The notes under the pieces are model-generated. The model made no database searches and was not told the DNA's origin. It was given only the letters and a program-made list of their open reading frames with translations. The position numbers and the translations under genes are program-made. From Streptosporangium lutulentum (GTDB lineage: Bacteria; Actinomycetota; Actinomycetes; Streptosporangiales; Streptosporangiaceae), in NCBI RefSeq assembly GCF_030811455.1, contig NZ_JAUSQU010000001.1, positions 1,178,001 to 1,242,000 on the forward strand: a stretch of 64,000 nt of DNA. The letters are read 5' to 3'. Shown here in pieces: positions 60,972-64,000 of this stretch (its first letter is position 1; each line of letters opens with the position of its first letter).

Positions 60972-62402
60972 ATGTCACAACGATTCAGATCCGTGCTGGC
61001 CTGCACACTGATGACGCTACTGGCCGTATCGGCGACGCAGGTGGTGGCCGGTACCGGCGCGCACGCCGCCACCACCGCGCGGCAGGCCGCTACGCAAGCC
61101 GCCGCGCCCTGCATCCGGCCGGGGCAGGCGACCTACCCCGTGGACTACTACTGGAAGAACGTGCTCGGCATGCAGCTGGGCAGCGGGTCGATCTCAGTCG
61201 ACACCTCCCCGTCCCTGTGGGGCGGGCAGATCACACCGGGCAGCACGTTCACCCTCACCCTGGCGCACCGCACGGCCAAGTGGCCGCTGCTGGTCAGGAG
61301 CTACACCACCACCTGGGACCTGTCGTCACTGCTGGCCAACGCCGATGTCATCGGTCAGTCGGGGACCGGCACCATCAGCGGCAACACCCTGTCGATCCCC
61401 TCGCAGGGCACCAAGGCCGACCCAGCCGCGAAGGTCATCACCTTCCAGGTCAGGCAGGGCACCGCCGGGGGCAGCATGACCATCCGGCCGACCGGGATCA
61501 GCAGCGTGATCGCCTCCCCGGGCCAGCTCGGAAACAACACCACCGCCCCCCCGATCCAGATCGCCAACGGACAGTCCATCTCACCCACCAGGGCCGTCGA
61601 CGACACCGCCGCCACCAAGCAGGGCACAGCCGTCAGCGTGCCCGTCCTGGCCAACGACACCGCGACCGCACCGACGATCAGCGGCGTCACCCAGCCCGCC
61701 AACGGCACCGCGACGATCTCCGGCGGCACCGTGGTCTACACCCCCGCCGCGGGCCTCGGTGGCACCGACACCTTCACTTACACCGTCACCACCGCCTGCG
61801 GAACCAGCACCGCCACGGTCACGGTCACCGTCACCTGTGCCTACACGCCGGTCAACCTGGTCAACGGCAGCTTCGAGGCGCCACCCGTGGCCACTGTCGA
61901 CTGGTCCATCTCCGACGCCTCCGTCAACCCGGGCGTCGGCTGGCACACCACCGCCACCGACAACAAGCTGGAGTTCTGGCGGGGCGGCACGAGTGGGCCC
62001 CCGGCAGCCGACGGCCAGCAGTTCGCCGAACTCAACGCCAACCAGGTCTCCACGCTCTACCAGGACGTTCCCACCGTTCCGGGAACGCCGATGACCTGGT
62101 CGCTGTATCACCGAGGCCGCCTCGGCACCGACGTGATGCGGGTGCTCATCGGCGCACCGGGCGCGACCGTGGCGCAAAACCCGTCCGGGGCCTCCTCCCC
62201 GGACATCTCCGACGACAACACCGCCTGGCGCCAGTACACCGGGGTGTACGTCGTACCTCCGGGACAGACCACCACACGATTCGCCTTCGAGTCGGTGTCG
62301 GCCGCGGGGGGCACCCCGACGGCCGGCAACTTCCTGGACGGCGTGACATTCCAGACGCCGCCCTGCCTGCCCATGACCAAGAGCACGGCGAACGCGGGCT
62401 GA
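60972..62402 (+). CDS. Secreted beta-rich protein with Ig/cadherin-like repeat
   Basis: The protein has 476 residues. A signal peptide ([20 protein letters not shown], cleavage near AHAA) leads to an all-beta N-terminal part. Next is a VCBS/bacterial cadherin-like repeat (about 205-290: [37 protein letters not shown]). The C-terminal part resembles a carbohydrate-binding jelly roll ([34 protein letters not shown]). There is no anchor. It is probably an adhesin or matrix protein. Confidence 0.85.
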   Translation: MSQRFRSVLACTLMTLLAVSATQVVAGTGAHAATTARQAATQAAAPCIRPGQATYPVDYYWKNVLGMQLGSGSISVDTSPSLWGGQITPGSTFTLTLAHRTAKWPLLVRSYTTTWDLSSLLANADVIGQSGTGTISGNTLSIPSQGTKADPAAKVITFQVRQGTAGGSMTIRPTGISSVIASPGQLGNNTTAPPIQIANGQSISPTRAVDDTAATKQGTAVSVPVLANDTATAPTISGVTQPANGTATISGGTVVYTPAAGLGGTDTFTYTVTTACGTSTATVTVTVTCAYTPVNLVNGSFEAPPVATVDWSISDASVNPGVGWHTTATDNKLEFWRGGTSGPPAADGQQFAELNANQVSTLYQDVPTVPGTPMTWSLYHRGRLGTDVMRVLIGAPGATVAQNPSGASSPDISDDNTAWRQYTGVYVVPPGQTTTRFAFESVSAAGGTPTAGNFLDGVTFQTPPCLPMTKSTANAG

Positions 62403-62570
62403 CACCCGGATGAGCCCATCGAACCCGGCCGATCCCGTGAACTGATCGGCCGCCGACCCGAGACCGTCCAGGTCCTTGACCCTCGCACCCGGCACCCGGG
62501 CGCCCGGCCGAGGACCGCGCGGACGGAAACGGGCGGGCGCGAGGTGGCGACGGAGCGCGGGCCGTACGGC

Positions 62571-62606
62571 GCGAAGGCCGCGAGCTCGAGGGCTCGCGGC
62601 CTTCGC
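62571..62606. terminator. Bidirectional 15-bp-stem terminator
   Basis: GCGAAGGCCGCGAGC and its exact complement enclose a 6-base loop between the convergent secreted-protein and AAA ATPase genes. No T run follows either arm. Confidence 0.85.
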
Positions 62607-62651
62607 GAGAGGGGACCGAGGGTCCGGACGGGCCCTCGGTCGCCGGAGGTG

Positions 62652-63755
62652 TCAGAGGTAGAGGCCGGTGTTCTCCTGGACCGTCGAGTGGTTGAGGAAG
62701 CCGTCGCGCAGGGCGAACAGCTCGGCGAGGGTGGCGCCGGAGGGGGAGAGGCCCTCGGTGGTGCCGAGCCAGCGGGCCGCCTCGTCATGAGGGAGGGCGC
62801 CCACCTCGATCTGGGTGAGACAGCGGCCGGGACGGACCACGGCGGGGTGGAGGCGGGCCAGGTTCTCGTTGGTGGTGATGGCCACCAGCACGTCGCGACC
62901 CTGACCGAGCAGTCCGTCGGTCAGGTTGAGCAGCCGGGACAGGCCCTGCCCGGTCGCCTCCTTGGCCCCGGATCTGATCAGCTCGTCGCAGTCCTCCAGC
63001 ACGAGGAGCCGCCACTTCTTGCCGTCGTCGTCCGAGCCGACCGCGACCTCCATCAGGTAGCCGGGGGAGTTGAACAGCTGCTCCGGATCCAGCACGCAGT
63101 CGACCTGGCACCACGACCGCCACTCGTGGGCGAGCGTGCGCAGCAGCGTCGTCTTGCCCGTGCCGGGCGGGCCGTGCAGCAGGACGAGACGTCCGTGCAC
63201 GTCGGCGGGGGTGACGGACATCAGACGCGACAGCGGATCGTTGAGGGACGTGGCATAGTTGCCGCTGATCTGCGACCAGGCGGAGGCGGTGATCGGCTTC
63301 TCCGAACGGCGGGCACCGTGGGCGCCCTGCCACCAGAAGCCCATCTCGACGTGATCGCTCTCGGGGTCGGGTTCGGTCGCGTCCTTGGTGACCTCGTCGA
63401 CGATCGAACGGGCCAGCTCCTCCGTGACCGCGGTCACGCTGACCGTGGCGGCCCGGTTGCGGTATCGGATCGCGCGCAGGGTCCAGCCCTCACCGCACAC
63501 CAGCCGGGAGTCCCGGCCGTCGTCCTCCAGCGCCGCCCGGAGCAGCGTCCCGGAGGCCGGCATCAGCGAGACCTCCGGACGGACCCGTTCCAGGCTCGCG
63601 GTGCACGACCAGGGCTGTGCTCCCGTGGCGAAGGGCGAAAGCGCGAGTGCGTCGATCACATCCACGGCCGAGTCGCCGTCGTCGAGCCAGATCTTCATCG
63701 GTAGCTCCGCCGGGCGTGGCTCCGGCGTGAAATGGACCTCCTTGAGAACTGACAT
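62652..63755 (-). CDS. DUF5925/AAA+ ATPase
   Basis: The protein has 367 residues. The N-terminal 130 or so form the DUF5925 region (KIWLDDGDSAVDVIDALALS). The AAA part has Walker A HGPPGTGKTTLLRTLAHEW, Walker B LLVLEDCDEL, sensor 1 VAITTNENL and the arginine finger region AVVRPGRC. The ATG at 63755 fits the usual family N-terminus. It is probably a chaperone-like or remodelling ATPase; its partner is unknown. Upstream lies a promoter region with a perfect 12-bp palindrome. Confidence 0.9.
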   Translation of the reverse strand: MSVLKEVHFTPEPRPAELPMKIWLDDGDSAVDVIDALALSPFATGAQPWSCTASLERVRPEVSLMPASGTLLRAALEDDGRDSRLVCGEGWTLRAIRYRNRAATVSVTAVTEELARSIVDEVTKDATEPDPESDHVEMGFWWQGAHGARRSEKPITASAWSQISGNYATSLNDPLSRLMSVTPADVHGRLVLLHGPPGTGKTTLLRTLAHEWRSWCQVDCVLDPEQLFNSPGYLMEVAVGSDDDGKKWRLLVLEDCDELIRSGAKEATGQGLSRLLNLTDGLLGQGRDVLVAITTNENLARLHPAVVRPGRCLTQIEVGALPHDEAARWLGTTEGLSPSGATLAELFALRDGFLNHSTVQENTGLYL

Positions 63756-63811
63756 GACGGCAATGATCCTCTCTGGTCGCCTGCCGGTCGAAGGGTTTTA
63801 CGTGTACAAAG

Positions 63812-63823
63812 CTCTTCGAAGAG
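63812..63823. promoter_or_regulatory. Perfect palindrome upstream of the AAA gene
   Basis: CTCTTCGAAGAG is a perfect 12-bp palindrome, about 57 bases upstream of the DUF5925/AAA start, in an AT-richer part. It could be an operator. Nothing else recognisable lies from here to the end of the window. Confidence 0.4.
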
Positions 63824-64000
63824 TTTTGCGGAACTTTAAGGATGTGAAACCGGACAACGGCTCCGCGACGGCGCTTATGGGTGGTCTTGGCGAGTTCGAT
63901 GTCGATGGTCTGTGGTGAGGTCGGCGCCATGATCGGCTCCGATCGTCGGCGACGTGCCGTACCGCGCGGGCGTAGGCCCGCCCGGGGGCTCCGGCCGTGA

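Noticed and set aside
62652..63755. Linking the DUF5925/AAA ATPase with the SWIM-DUF6493 pair as one MoxR-like system
   Set aside because: They are 2.6 kb apart, on opposite strands and separated by an antitoxin-type gene and a secreted-protein gene. There is no sequence sign of a functional link.

Overview
High-GC DNA from a filamentous actinomycete. The support is the strong third-position GC bias, GTG and TTG starts, an Lsr2 nucleoid protein, a Ski2-like helicase with a DUF3516 tail, DUF1206, CGNR and DUF6493 proteins, and many LuxR/TetR/LacI regulators. The Streptosporangiales are my best guess (inference only). I see no rRNA, tRNA, CRISPR array or prophage module. The window is chromosomal accessory and housekeeping DNA with one IS605-type insertion.

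Layout. 1-8505 (minus) is a translationally coupled glycoside uptake and breakdown operon: LacI regulator, two Opp/Dpp permeases, a lipoprotein, two ATPases, a GH63-like glycosidase and an FAD oxidoreductase cut by the window edge. It faces a divergent PhyH dioxygenase-AraC pair, with a perfect LacI-like palindrome between them. 10391-17484 holds decayed gene scraps, a DUF2087 regulator, the DUF3516 helicase, an acyltransferase and a two-component system. 17776-20455 is an NMT1-type ABC system with a methyltransferase inside the operon and no ATPase. 20721-26171 has a universal stress protein, a secreted collagen-like protein with cysteine heptads, a heme-binding-like protein, a methyltransferase with a repeat-grown tail and an APH kinase.

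26541-32833 is the most unusual part. A TPR protein with a degenerate NTPase region lies behind a 24-codon peptide gene and a strong hairpin. Beside it is a ureAB-ureC-aguA operon whose urease alpha subunit keeps its metal ligands but has lost the catalytic-flap cysteine. A TetR gene diverges from that operon.

32873-41372 holds secreted and housekeeping enzymes, a TetR/VOC pair with clear operators, Ppx, DUF1206, and a TnpB element abutting the DUF1206 stop codon. 41455-53624 holds a LuxR regulator, an SBP-DppB-DppC set without ATPases, a CPBP protease, a flippase, an M20 peptidase and an overlapping S9/C39 peptidase pair. 53757-64000 holds Lsr2, a 1-kb gene-poor stretch, an HD hydrolase with a (Glu-Ser)14 tail, a SWIM-DUF6493 pair, a tandem Phd-type antitoxin without a visible toxin, a secreted beta-rich protein and a DUF5925/AAA ATPase. 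Convergent gene pairs are commonly separated by long perfect GC-rich hairpins that lack T tracts.
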